Source: Paraburkholderia franconis
GTDB taxonomy: Bacteria; Pseudomonadota; Gammaproteobacteria; Burkholderiales; Burkholderiaceae
NCBI RefSeq assembly: GCF_009362735.1
Contig: NZ_WHNP01000025.1
Coordinates: 1 to 64,000, forward strand
Direction of reading: 5' to 3'
DNA: 64,000 bases
A program made the position numbers and the translations under genes. Below the pieces are notes generated by a model. The model had not been told where the DNA came from. It did no database searches and worked only from the letters and a program-made list of their open reading frames with translations. Below are positions 18,638 to 28,855 of this stretch, piece after piece (the stretch's first letter is position 1; each line of letters begins with the position of its first letter).

Positions 18638-18928
18638 ATGCCTTCCACCATCACGCTCGGATTGGCCAGATGGCCGTCGAGGTTCAGACTTCCAGCGGTC
18701 GTTCTTTTATGTAGCACGGGACTCCTTCTTCTCGGAGTGTCAATCTTTGGAAGAGATAGTTTTGTCCTGGGTAGAGTGCCAACGGCTGTACTCGCAGATG
18801 CGGATCGACAGGTTGCGCAATACGGTCCCGCTCTGGTGGGAAGCACGTGCGCAATCGATGGCACCGTGTCGAGAGACTCCCGCGGTACCTTTCTCATGTG
18901 CTGGAAGCACATCCGGGCGAAGCCGTGA
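18638..18928 (+). CDS. Small membrane-anchored or exported protein (copy A)
   Basis: 96 aa. One hydrophobic N-terminal segment (about 17-36, PAVVLLCSTGLLLLGVSIFG) could be a signal anchor or uncleaved signal peptide, followed by an exported domain with two cysteines (STCAIDGTV and FLMCWK) that could form a disulphide. Copy B (56443-56730) is full length and closely similar, with CSTG replaced by CGTG. It lies 119 bases after the 82-aa gene. Function unknown. Confidence 0.75.
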   Translation: MPSTITLGLARWPSRFRLPAVVLLCSTGLLLLGVSIFGRDSFVLGRVPTAVLADADRQVAQYGPALVGSTCAIDGTVSRDSRGTFLMCWKHIRAKP

Positions 18929-19171
18929 CAGAACGCTCGCTCTGCGTGTCAGTTTTTTCGCGTTCCGGGAGAAGCGATCCACGGTCGACGATTGTGAACG
19001 TCGTCGTCTGAAACGTTGGGCGCTGGTATGTCAGTCCGCTGGCAGCAGCGCCCCTCCGGATCTGGGCGCCCGGTGGCGGCGACGCAGTAATCCACCGCCG
19101 CTATTCGACCGGAGTGCGTGGCACGCCTTCAGATCAGAGAGCCGGTTGGGCCTGCCCTCCATCTCACACCA

Positions 19172-20190
19172 TTACGGCGTGCGCGGAAAATTGAATGCGT
19201 CAAACAGGTCATCAATTGCGGGTGCATTGACGGGCACATAGGGATGCGTCTGCAACTGGATCGGATTGGGCAGATTGTCGCGGCTTCTCTGCGTGACCGG
19301 CTTCAGATGCCAGTTGCGTTCGATGAACTTCACGATCGACACGTGATCTGCGTACTGGTGCGCGACGCGGCCACCACGCGAGTATGGCGGCGGCTTGCCG
19401 TTCGAACCGACGCCCACCGACGTCTCGACCCATGCGAACAGATCCATCTGGCAACCGCTCGGATTATCGAGCGTGGCTTGATCGATATCGCAATCGGCCT
19501 GTTGCAAGTTCTGGTAGAGGCGGTGCACCGGGCTGTTGATGCACTGGCCATAGTCGGGACCGACGCGCGAGATCTGATACGGTCCATTCGGCAGGTTGTA
19601 CGTGTTCGAGCCGAAGCGCGTATCGACGCTATGCTGCAGCAAGCCGCTCGCGCCAGTGGTCAGGTGCACGACATCCCACGGCTCCATCGTTGAGCCCTCG
19701 GCGGCCTGCGCCGCGGCGAGCGTGGCAAACGGCGGTGGACTGGTATCGCTCGGCGCTTGCCGTACTACCGGTATTCGGTGCTGGCAGGACGGTATATGGT
19801 TGCTTGCCGCCCGGCGCTATCTCGAAGCGCTTCGGGTCCGTAGCACCGGACGTGTATTGCTGCGCGGCCAGTGCGAAGTTCGGGCCCGGGAGGCCATCGG
19901 CCGTGATGATGCTCTTCAACCTTCGACAGCAGGTTCGAAATCGTCTGCCCCCGGCGCGGGTGTAAGCGCCGAATACGTGCTCGAACGTGCGTTCTCGCTG
20001 ACGACCACGATTACATGCTTGATCGGCGACGCAGGGTTCACTGCCACAGCCCGCTGCTGGCCTGCTGGCTGTGCGCAAGATCTGGCCAGACGGCTGCGGC
20101 TGGCGCAACGGAAAGAGTGCCTCAAAGCAGGCCGCCTTTAAATGCGGTTGTACCAATTACATTGACGATTTTTTTCACGAATGCCTCCAT
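19172..20190 (-). pseudogene. Phospholipase C/acid-phosphatase-type phosphoesterase, frameshifted with internal deletion
   Basis: Pieces of one secreted phosphoesterase are spread over three minus frames: a signal start at 20190 (MEAFVKKIVNVIGTTAFK), SPIKHVIVVVSEN, LPGPNFALAAQQYTSGA, and a long C-terminal piece with LPNGPYQISR, VHRLYQNLQQ, then directly HVSIVKFIERNWHLKP and RSRDNLPNP. Intact homologues of about 550 aa have some 300 residues, including much of the active site, between the VHR and HVSI motifs; here these are missing. At least two frameshifts plus this deletion make it non-functional. Confidence 0.82.
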
Positions 20191-21192
20191 GACGTTGCCC
20201 GGATGAGCACGCGGTAATGCGGCGTGTGGAAATGACGGGCAGCCTTGCGTGAAAACACTGCCTCTCTCTTGCAAAGCGTTACGAGACGGGAGGAAATTAT
20301 GGGGCGGCAATAACTGTAAAAAGCAAAAAAATCGATCTCGTGTGGATTCGCTGACGGATTACCTTCTACGACTCATATCGCATAATTCACTTGCCGTGAT
20401 GGACCGGGGACAGTGCTGAGTATCTTGCCGACGCTGGGGAGCGATGTCTTCCTCGTCTTTGCCATTGCCGCCTTCAAGCGTATGGGAGGTGGGGAACTCT
20501 ACCGCAGCCTGATTGCAGCAACCTGTTACGTGCGCTACGTCATCGACGTCTGGACCGCAGGCGCACCTAGTCCAACCTGACAGGACCTCTCGACGACCGC
20601 GAGCCCCACTGCGTCGAATGGCCGAGCCTCGGCAACCAGGCGAAAGCGACGACGCGTCGACAAAGGTCGGGGCCGCCTGACCCGTCAAGAAGCCGGCGCA
20701 CACCATGATGAAGCCGGACCACGACACCGGACGCCCCGCCAGGTGCGGCAGTCTGTCCACAGCGCCGGCCTGTCCGCAAGGCTGATGGATGCCATGTCCG
20801 AGGCTATACACTGCATGGCCCAGCAGCGACGAAGCGGTGCCGGGCAGCAACACCTGATTCGCACCCGGCACCGGAGCGAATGCGGCATCGGGCGGCACGA
20901 CGTTTTTTGCACAAAGGGACGCAACCGGTAACACTGCGGCAACGTTTTAATCCGCGGCATAGCAGACCCGTCGCACTGGTTAGTGCTGCCAACAAAGGAA
21001 TTGTTCCACAGATCGCCAAGGCCCATCGGCAAATGGACACCCGCTCGTCGGCCGTTGCGGCCCCACAAGCCGCGAGTAGGCGATCCATCCAGCTTTAAAC
21101 GCCTTCACACACCGATCAGGTGCCACGCGCTGCGTGCGAGTGTGTCCAACAGGGGGCGATGAGCGCCCTCCCCTCCATATCTTCCCGACCAG
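20191..21192. other. Gene-poor kilobase
   Basis: No gene supported. Minus frames at 20359-21088 are alanine/glycine/arginine-rich without motifs. A 55-codon plus frame (20413-20580, GTG start, LSILPTLGSDVFLVFAIAAF) is hydrophobic and could be a small membrane peptide, but lacks a convincing ribosome site. Confidence 0.4.
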
Positions 21193-21914
21193 CTACATTC
21201 CATGTATCAGGCCGTGCGCCAACACGCGCAGCTCCTGGAACTGTGTCGCCAACTCGAAACTAAGCACGAACGCGGCGCCATAAAACACGCCGGGATAGTG
21301 CTGCGCGAACGCCAGTATCGGTGCGGCGATGCGCGTGCGTATCGCCCTGGCGTTCATCACGGTTGCGATGCCGATGCCGAGCGCCGCACCCCGGCCAGCA
21401 CGTCGGTCGGGTAGTGCAAGCCGAGATAGATGCGCGGCAGGCCGATCAGCACCATGGCGTGCAAGAGCGCGTAGATTCCCGCGGGCCGCGAAGCGAGGAA
21501 AATGCCCATGGCGATCGAGCACCAGAGCATGGCGTGATCGCTCGGAAACGCACTCCATGTTCGCAGCACCGGCTCGTCCACGTTGGCCTCCGGAAAGAAC
21601 GGACGCAACGCCGGTTCATACATCGGCCGCAGGCGAAACGGCAGGTAGTGCGCAAGCAGGCGGCCGGCCGCCAGCGCGATGAGGCCGCTCGCGACGGCGA
21701 TCACGACGAGTTCGCGATGGTGTCGCCGGGCGGCCTCGCCGTCAGGTCCTTCCGCACGTTCGGGCCTGAACCAGACCCACCACAGCAGTGCAACCAGCAC
21801 CACGCCCTTGGGCAAGTATGCGTTCACGACCGCTTCAGCTACGGGGGTGAAGCCTTGAGAGTGAACGGCTACTTTACTTAGGGAAGCGATGAGCCACGTA
21901 TCGATGACGTTCAT
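21193..21914 (-). pseudogene. PAP2-family phosphatase with one frameshift
   Basis: Inner-membrane PAP2 superfamily phosphatase (undecaprenyl-diphosphatase or lipid phosphatase type). It starts at 21914 (MNVIDTW) after GGGAG. Motifs: the KxxxxxxRP-like site is weak (PFRLRPMYEP), then FPSDHAM and the catalytic RIYLGLHYPTDVLAG. Just after this the frame is lost in a run of four Gs; the continuation (AALGIGIATVMNARAIRTRI, then FELATQFQELRVLAHG) lies in another frame. One missing base explains it, so the total length would be about 240 aa. It could be a real mutation or a sequencing error, as all catalytic motifs precede the shift. Confidence 0.82.
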
Positions 21915-22854
21915 TTGTCTTTGCTCCCCTATGTGCGGCGATCGACACAACTTCATCGTTGGCCGCAGCCATTGTCACGACACGGCATCGCGGGCATCGC
22001 TAGTGCCCGGCTACGCGGCGAAGTGCTCGAGGGCCGGTAACGACAATCATCGTATTGACCCGAACACGCGGTATGTGCGCTGGCGCGTAGTGTTCCAGCG
22101 AATTGCCGGATCCCCCCGCTCAGGCCTCTTCCAGAAGCATTCCCGCCAAACGCCGTTCACGGTTGCCAGCAACCGCTGTTATGGCTACCGTCACCGCCAC
22201 CAGCACCGTCGTTTCCCGCCTCCGGATTCACTCGTTAATTGGCATTCAAATACCGGGTTGTCTCACTGGCGCAGCCATTGTCCGCCGACGGCCAGGCTCA
22301 CCGGCTGCTGGCCACAATGGCCGACGAACAGCAGGCGAAGCGACATGGGTAGATGGCCCCCGCCCGCCCTCTTGCCAGCAGCCTTGCATACCCGTCGAAT
22401 CGCCCTCGCATGTTGTTGGACGATCGTTACGTCACCCGATACGGCGAAAAAGTAACCTCCGATCGCTATTTGTCAGAAGGGTAAACCTATTTTGCACCTG
22501 CCCTAATGTCCCGCCGGTTTGTGCCGATACCCAGGTATGAGTTACTTGATGAGAGATCGGGGGGCGAAGCATAAATTACCGATCGCTTTTCCCTTGCCAA
22601 TGCGCCCGCTCACGGCCAAGGCGGGCCAGGTGACGGTCGCTCCGCTAACCGAAATTCTTAAGACAGGCAGTTCGATAAGAAACGCGGCGCCTCGGTAACA
22701 CGTGGAGTCGCTGACAGATCGATCCGTACCGCAGGCACTTTATTCAGGATACCGAACCATACGGCAGATTCACTTTCCGTCACCTGTGTCACGCGTGTGA
22801 TTCGGGCGATTACCTACTGACTTTTGCCGGGTCCTCCGGCTGTGGATTATTTCT
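21915..22854. other. Intergenic region upstream of the glycoside hydrolase
   Basis: About 940 bases between the divergent PAP2 and hydrolase genes. Open frames are short and lack motifs. It should contain the promoters of both genes; none was clearly recognised. Confidence 0.45.
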
Positions 22855-24414
22855 GTGATCAATCGACGACAATTTCTCGGCTGCCTGACGGCGGCGGCAA
22901 GCAGCTATGTTCTGGTGGCGTGCGGGGGTGGTGGAGACGGCAGCGATACCCCTACGCCTGGTGGCAAGAAAAGTTCAGTGACCAGGGCGAGCGCGTCGCC
23001 CTCGGCCAACAGCACGACGGTCCCGCCTGCGGCGTCCATTGTCGACAGTGCCGGCAATGTGTGGACGCTCTCGAGCGGGTATATCTACAGGAATGGGACA
23101 AAGGACCCGTACTCGTACAACGTCACCATGCTGCTGTGGTTCAGCGGCAGCGTCTACCAGGAAAACACGAGCGGCAATTTCTATCAGTGGACAGGGTCGA
23201 CATGGGTACAGTGTCTCGATCCGCGCCTTGGGGGCACTTCCGCAGACGGCACGGCGATTCCGCCTGCCTCCTACATCATCGACAAATCCAGCAACATCTG
23301 GACGGTTTCGAATGGCTATATCTACAAGAACAGCGTCAAGGATCCCTATTCCTACAACGTGAGCCTGCTGCTGTGGTATGGCGGCATGATCTATCAATCG
23401 GGAACGGGCGGGCAGTTCTATGTCCTGAGCTGCGCCGGCACCTGGTTACCGTGTGCGGACCCGCGTATCGCCGCGGCGGCGACACCGGGTGCGTTCTACG
23501 GCATCAACGGGCACTACGACTATCCGTTTACGCCCGCTCAGGTCGTCGGCGCACTGCGTACGCTGGGGTGCACGACGTATCGCCTCGGTTGCATTAACAC
23601 GCCGGCCCAGCTGAACCCGGTGGTGGCCATGGCAAGCGCTTTCCAGTCCGCTGGACTGACGCTTTTCACCCTTGTCAATTATGGGCTCCACGACGCGAAC
23701 GGCGTGCTGTACACGAGCGAAGCGGCGGGCTACCAGGCTGCATTTGCAGGGGCGGCGGCAATTGCCAGGGCCCTGGCGCCGTATGGCGTCACGATGTACG
23801 AATGTGGCAATGAACTCACGCGCGATCCGGCGATCATCATGAACTCGGCAACGGCTGGAACAGGGCGCGCCGACTTCAACAACACAAACTGGCCGATCAT
23901 GCGCGGCGTCATGCGCGGCATGATCGATGGCATCAAGTCCGTGCAGCCGAACGCCAGGTGCGGCATCAACTTCTGCGTGGCAGATGTTGCTGCTTCCGAC
24001 ATGCTGTGGGATGGCCTGCAGCCGGATGGAACGGGCGGCTACCCTCAGGTGCGCTGGGACATCACGACGTGGCACAACTATCAGGCGTACGGCGATATCT
24101 TCAACGTGGGCACAGATGGCGCCGCCCCAGGCTTCAACCTGCCGGTCTATTGCAAGGCGCGCTATGGCGTGCCGTTCATGATTACCGAATGGAACGCCAG
24201 CCCCGAAGATACCGAAACATTCCGCGCGAGCTACGTCACCCAGCAACTCGGCGAATTCTATGCGGCGCGCAAGACGGATGCGATCCAGTCGGTGATGTAC
24301 TACGAGCTGGATAGCGGTGACAATACGTACGGCATCCTGACGAACAACCTGGTACCGATCCAGCCGACCTGCGGCGCGTTCCAGAGCTTCGTCACGGCGC
24401 ATCCCGACACCTGA
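22855..24414 (+). CDS. Lipoprotein glycoside hydrolase (clan GH-A-like TIM barrel) with duplicated N-terminal module
   Basis: 519 aa, GTG start. The N-terminus has a twin-arginine NRRQFLG (R4-R5), a hydrophobic stretch and lipobox LVAC (C23), so it is probably a Tat- or Sec-exported lipoprotein. Residues about 58-124 and 136-204 are tandem copies of a module with the pattern NVWT-S-GYIY-N and KDPYSYNV, ending in DPR, a likely binding or adhesion unit. Residues about 210-515 form a TIM-barrel hydrolase with YECGNEL (E320, putative acid/base) and MITEWN (E445, putative nucleophile). Substrate unknown, perhaps an exopolysaccharide. Confidence 0.85.
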   Translation: MINRRQFLGCLTAAASSYVLVACGGGGDGSDTPTPGGKKSSVTRASASPSANSTTVPPAASIVDSAGNVWTLSSGYIYRNGTKDPYSYNVTMLLWFSGSVYQENTSGNFYQWTGSTWVQCLDPRLGGTSADGTAIPPASYIIDKSSNIWTVSNGYIYKNSVKDPYSYNVSLLLWYGGMIYQSGTGGQFYVLSCAGTWLPCADPRIAAAATPGAFYGINGHYDYPFTPAQVVGALRTLGCTTYRLGCINTPAQLNPVVAMASAFQSAGLTLFTLVNYGLHDANGVLYTSEAAGYQAAFAGAAAIARALAPYGVTMYECGNELTRDPAIIMNSATAGTGRADFNNTNWPIMRGVMRGMIDGIKSVQPNARCGINFCVADVAASDMLWDGLQPDGTGGYPQVRWDITTWHNYQAYGDIFNVGTDGAAPGFNLPVYCKARYGVPFMITEWNASPEDTETFRASYVTQQLGEFYAARKTDAIQSVMYYELDSGDNTYGILTNNLVPIQPTCGAFQSFVTAHPDT

Positions 24415-24472
24415 GCCGAATTGCGGGCACAACTGTATGCGCTTTAAGCGCGGACCATCTCGGGCCAACGCG

Positions 24473-24798
24473 CTACGACCGCTCGATTTGCCGACCCGGG
24501 TAATGTGGGGTGCCCACGACCCTATATTTCCGTGGATTATGCCGAGCGACAGCGCGAGGTCTTTCCCAGTGCCGAGGTGTTGATCCTGCGGGAGAGTGGG
24601 CACTGGCCTTTCATCGACGATCCGGACGCTGTTGCCCTCACTATCGTGCCGTTCTTGCGCATGGCAGTTAGCTGTGGACTAAAAACGGTCAGTGCTGAAC
24701 CAGCATCGCATCGGACGCTGGCGAAAGTGACGAGCACGGTGGCGGCTATCTATCAGACTTCGGCCGTTGGTTACGAGGCGTTGATCGTCGCCTCCTAA
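24473..24798 (+). pseudogene. Alpha/beta hydrolase C-terminal fragment
   Basis: LPTRVMWGAHDPIFP (the Asp strand) is followed, after a one-base shift near 24530, by VDYAERQREVFPSAEVLIL and ESGHWPFIDDPDAV (the catalytic His strand). The N-terminal fold and nucleophile are absent, so this is a remnant. The last 45 codons of the open frame are not hydrolase-like. Confidence 0.75.
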
Positions 24799-24887
24799 CC
24801 TTGAACAGAGCTTCAGATTTACCCAAGCGGTCGTTCGACGCTTGAGGTCCGCGTTTGACCGCGTTATTTGCCACCGCCTCGTCCGTT

Positions 24888-25916
24888 TCATTGAGCATCG
24901 TCATTTGCATTCTGCTGCCCGCCTCCGCCCGAGCGGACCGCGATCCCTCCGAAGGTGACTGGACCGGGGGTGGAGTCCTCGATGACCTGAGACGGCGCCA
25001 CATTGCCCCTTGCTCCCGGCGCGAACGCGAGAATGCGCAGGTTCGGCTCGGCGACGAAGAGCCGCCCGTCCGAGGAGATGGCGATCTTGTTTCCCGGCAA
25101 GCCGGGGCCAGTGATTCCTGTGGCTGGACCGCTGATTGTCCGTACCGGCGCCACGTCGCCGTTCGCCTTGGCGGCAAAAACGCTCACCTGGATCTGCGTC
25201 AGATCCGTGCTCGTGTTGTAGACGAACAATTCGTCCGTACGAGGATCGACAGCGATCGACATGTCGTTCCGTGAGAAAAACACTCCCCTCCCCGAAAGCA
25301 GCCCGGTTTGGGGACCCGTGATGCTGCGCAGAAGCGGCGGGGCGGTGATGCTCCGGCTCGTGCCAAACGTGTCGATGATCGCCGTCCCCTGTATGTCATA
25401 ACCCGCAACCAGCAGATTATCGTCGCTGTCAATCGCGACGCTCTCATACTGGCTGATAGTCGGATCGGTAATGTGAATCGGATTGCTGACAGGCCCAGAG
25501 GTGTTCGCGAGCGCGACCAGCACCCCCGCCGTCGAGGGACGAACGCTCATGACGAAGTCGTTAAGGTGGGAATCCACCGCGATGCTGACCAGATCATTCG
25601 TATCAAACATGAACGAGCGACTGGGCGCCTCATTGCCCTCGGCCTTGCGCGAAAAGATGTCGATGGTGCCGTTAGTAAGAAACTGCGTGACGTGAAAGGA
25701 CTTCTTTCTGTCGATCACCGTCGCGCCAGCGGTCATGAGGGTGGTGTGCGGCCCCTGCAACACCTGGCAGGGCTCGGTCGCTCCGTTGGCGCGCAAGGAG
25801 TAACCACGAATCTGATCACCGAGCACGAGGAAGACAGCGTCGTTGGGGCAGGCGGCGTGCGCCAGTTGAACCCCGAACAGCGTACTGACGACGGCGACAC
25901 ATAGCGCGAGTTTCAT
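24888..25916 (-). CDS. Secreted beta-propeller-like protein
   Basis: 342 aa with a clear signal peptide (MKLALCVAVVSTLFGVQLAHA, cleavage before AC). The body is built of repeats in which ISSDGRLFVAEP, AVDPRTDELFVYN, AIDSDDNLLVAGYD and AVDSHLNDFVMSV recur about every 50 residues, a six- or seven-bladed NHL/SMP-30-type propeller. No catalytic residues were recognised. A good AAGGAGG precedes the ATG. Its role may be binding or structural in the periplasm or outside. Confidence 0.85.
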   Translation of the reverse strand: MKLALCVAVVSTLFGVQLAHAACPNDAVFLVLGDQIRGYSLRANGATEPCQVLQGPHTTLMTAGATVIDRKKSFHVTQFLTNGTIDIFSRKAEGNEAPSRSFMFDTNDLVSIAVDSHLNDFVMSVRPSTAGVLVALANTSGPVSNPIHITDPTISQYESVAIDSDDNLLVAGYDIQGTAIIDTFGTSRSITAPPLLRSITGPQTGLLSGRGVFFSRNDMSIAVDPRTDELFVYNTSTDLTQIQVSVFAAKANGDVAPVRTISGPATGITGPGLPGNKIAISSDGRLFVAEPNLRILAFAPGARGNVAPSQVIEDSTPGPVTFGGIAVRSGGGGQQNANDDAQ

Positions 25917-27004
25917 GACACGCCTCCTTGGTCATTGTGCGATGCGCCGATTAAGCATAGATCGCCGAACGGAGTTCCGCGAGGTGGAACCTGTATTCTG
26001 GCGGGCGCCGCGAGGGGAACACCCATCGCAATCGAACGGTAGTTCGACATGCTGACGTGTTATGGCCCGATGTCGTATATGGATGACCGTTTTTTAAACG
26101 CATGTTGGCCGAACCCGGAAGATCGTCGCCTGCCGACGATTCGCCCGCACTTTTGCCGTGCCGAACTTGTCGCTGTCGCGAGTACTGGAACCGCGAGGCC
26201 GATCACCGCAATCTGCATGGTGCCCAACAACAAAAATCTCAACCAGGTAACCCAGATCTGGGCGTGACGGAAGTCGCCCCGAAGTACAACGCGTCGCAGC
26301 AGATTCCCAATGTTCCCTTTACGTCGACGAGGCGGAGCAACGGATACGTGGAAAATGGCGCTTGCCGCGCAACGGCCCGTCGTGCTCGAAGTGAAGTCCG
26401 ATCCGGTAGTGCCCCCGTTACCCCTCAAATGACGACACTGGCGCAGGCTCGAACGATTTCGCGGGACGTTGATTGAAGCCGATCCGAAAGTAGCAAGCAC
26501 GAATGCCAATACGACGTGTCAGGTGTTGGGCTCGGTCATCCCGGGCGGGAATGAATAACGGCACCGGTTACGCCCGTGATGCACTTGCGTTCGCGGGGAT
26601 TGTGCCCAGTCGTCGTTCGTCGACGTGTTCGCCATCCCTACGCCTCGCGACGCTGATGAAGCGCGAACCTATTGTTCAAGCGGTCGGGCTGTCATGGCAG
26701 GCACTATGGCAATTTTTCTGTGCCAGCAACTTCGCACTGGTGCCAGGATTGGGGGTTCGCAATTCTTGTCAAGCGCTTCCGAAATATCGACCATTCAAAA
26801 CGCGCGGCACGATCGTACCGTTCGTTGCTGTATGCGTTACGTCGCGGGTTATAGGGTAACAACGCCCCCATTGTCCATCTGTGCGCGATGACCCGGAGCC
26901 AACGCTGACACACGTTATGGCGACCTCATCCAGCGGCCGCCCCATCCCGATATGCTCGCGCGTGAGACCGGATCTGCCGTGTCCAGAAGAGCCCGCCACC
27001 TTCT
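25917..27004. other. Gene-poor kilobase
   Basis: Only short frames without motifs are visible. A minus frame near 26200-26270 has one hydrophobic stretch (FLLLGTMQIAVIGLAVPVLA), but no start site or family was recognised. It is probably decayed sequence joined to the aconitase remnant that follows. Confidence 0.45.
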
Positions 27005-27292
27005 ATGAGCAAGCAGAATGCGCGCATTCATGCGCAGAACCTCGCCAACTTCGGCGTGCTGCCGCTCGTGTTTGTGAAGCCGGAGGATTACGAACGTATC
27101 GAAGCAGGTCAAACGGTACGGCTCGATGAAGTCAGGCATCGGCTCGCTGAAGGCAGGGAACTGCACGCCGAAGTCGACGGCGGAAAGCTGGTTTTCGCGG
27201 TTCGCCACTGCCTGTCGCCGCGTCAGGTCGAGCAGGTGCTCAAAGGCGGTCTCATCAACTGGATGAGGGATGCGCTCGCACAGCGAACGTGA
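27005..27292 (+). pseudogene. Aconitate hydratase C-terminal (swivel) fragment
   Basis: 95 codons reading ARIHAQNLANFGVLPLVF, DYERIEAGQTV and LSPRQVEQVLKGGLINWMRD, typical for the last part of aconitase domain 4. The [4Fe-4S] domains are absent upstream in all frames. The nominal ATG falls inside the normal protein (at the usual KSFARIH region), so the fragment is not expected to be an enzyme. Confidence 0.8.
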
Positions 27293-27326
27293 GTATCGAG
27301 GCAACGCCGACAAGCAAGAGACGGTC

Positions 27327-28446
27327 ATGAGACACGAGATTCAGCGGGCACATCACTATCCCGAGGTCGGGGTGCCACTGTTCTGGCCGTTCGGCCTTGC
27401 ACTGGAGCTTGAAGAAACGGCCCCGCATACCGTAGAGAAGGCGGTTCGGTTCATGCGCGAGATCGAGAAGACCCAGGTGAGCCGTGCCGCGCCGCAGTGG
27501 GCAACAAGAAACCGGATCGCCCTCGATCTGCCCACGATGGCGCTGCGCGAATTCTCGCAGGGCAGTTGCGTACCCGTCCTGGTGCTATGTCCATATGCCG
27601 GCCATTCATCGACGATTGCCGATTTTCTCCCGGGCCAGAGTCTGATCGAAACGCTGGTGAATGCAGGCTGTTCCAGCGTGCTCGCGACAGACTGGCGAAG
27701 CGCGACGCCGCAGATGCGCTTCTATAACATCGGCAACTATCTCGCGGAAATCGATCTGTGCGTGGATGAGCTCGGCGACCGGGTCAACCTTGTGGGCCTC
27801 TGTCAGGTGGCTGGTGCGCGGCGATGTACGCCGCGCGTTTTTCCGGGCAAGGTGGCGCGGCTCGTGATCGCCGGTGCGCCGATCGATACCGATGCCGGCG
27901 ACGGGGTAATCACGCAGGCGGCACACGCGCTGTCGTTAAGCTTTTACGAAGATCTCGTTCGGGGGTGGGGATGGCCTTCTGAAAGGCGCGTACATGCTGG
28001 AGGGCTTCAAGAACCTGCAACCTGTCACGCAGTATTTTGGCAAATTTGTTGAACTCTACGAACATCTGGACGATCCGAGCTACGTGATGGCTTCGAACAG
28101 TTCGAGCGCTGCTACGAATACACGCTTGACTTGCCGGGCACCTGGTACCTGCAGGTGATCGACCAGCTGTTCAAGCAGAACCGCCTGGCCAGAGGCGAGT
28201 TTGTGGCCCTGGGCAAAAGGTTGATCTCACGAATATAAAGTGCCCCACGTGTATCTGCTTGCCGGTGCGCACGATCACATTACGCCGAAAGAGCAGGTGT
28301 TCGCCGCGAAGTTGCTGCTTGGCACGGAACCCGCAAACGTGCAGGAAGCCGTTGCCAACGGTGGCCATATCGGACTTTTCATGGGGCAGCGGGCACTGCA
28401 CGAGAACTGGGTTCCGATTGCGCGCTGGCTTGCGCAGGCACGCTGA
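27327..28446 (+). pseudogene. PHA synthase/depolymerase-like alpha/beta hydrolase, multiply frameshifted
   Basis: Starts at 27327 (MRHEIQRAHHYP) and follows the family of PhaC/PhaZ-like hydrolases: VLVLCPYAGHSSTIADFLPG, LATDWRSATPQMRFYNI, VNLVGLCQ. The nucleophile region GG-CAAMYAARF is only readable in another frame for about 15 codons. Further shifts near 27965 (GGDGLLKGAYMLEGFKNLQP), 28085 (FERCYEYTLDLPGTWYL) and 28240 (HVYLLAGAHDHITPKEQV, GGHIGLFMG) are needed. At least five shifts show real decay. Context with phaB and phaP elsewhere in the window hints at former PHA metabolism. Confidence 0.85.
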
Positions 28447-28855
28447 GCGCGCGGTTTTTCGTATGATCCGCGCGGCGGTCATACGGAGCGCGAAGGGAGG
28501 TCGAAATGGCCACACCAGAATGACGGGCAGCACAGGACAGCGTGCAATCAGCAGGCAGCCAGATTGGCTCGACATCACCTCGCCTCATCACGTACCTGCG
28601 CGCAGGCTGCTCGCCAAACGACGAAGGCGATGGCACTGGCTTCCTCAATCGCGCCCAGATACGCGTATGCAATCCGGCTCATCGGCAAGCGCGTGAAGGC
28701 CTGGCACGTCCGACGTACTACGCCGTCACGTGGGCTCCCTTTCGGTTGCCTGTTTGCTGTCGTCCTCTACGTACTCTGATATTGCTGTCTGGGTGTTCCA
28801 AACACCTGGTTCATGTACCCGCAATCGCTGGGAGCCAAACGGGATTGCCTCGCCC
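28447..28855. other. Intergenic, nothing recognised
   Basis: About 400 bases between the decayed hydrolase and the stop of the MotB-like gene. No feature was identified. Confidence 0.45.

Larger units (their letters stand above)
17092..19012. repeat. Segmental repeat, copy A (partner at 54882-56816)
   Basis: About 1.92 kb in the same orientation as copy B. Homology starts abruptly at the shared TTGTTACGCCAGCTACATCG and stops after GTGAACGTCGTCGTCTGAA. By eye the first 260 bases differ at about one base in ten. It holds three ORFs (one minus, two plus) and about 700 bases of conserved sequence without a clear gene. No terminal inverted repeats, target duplication or transposase was seen. Confidence 0.9.

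Noticed and set aside
23446..24603. 385-codon minus-strand ORF
   Set aside because: Antisense to the glycoside hydrolase; Arg/His-rich and motif-free, a GC-driven open frame.
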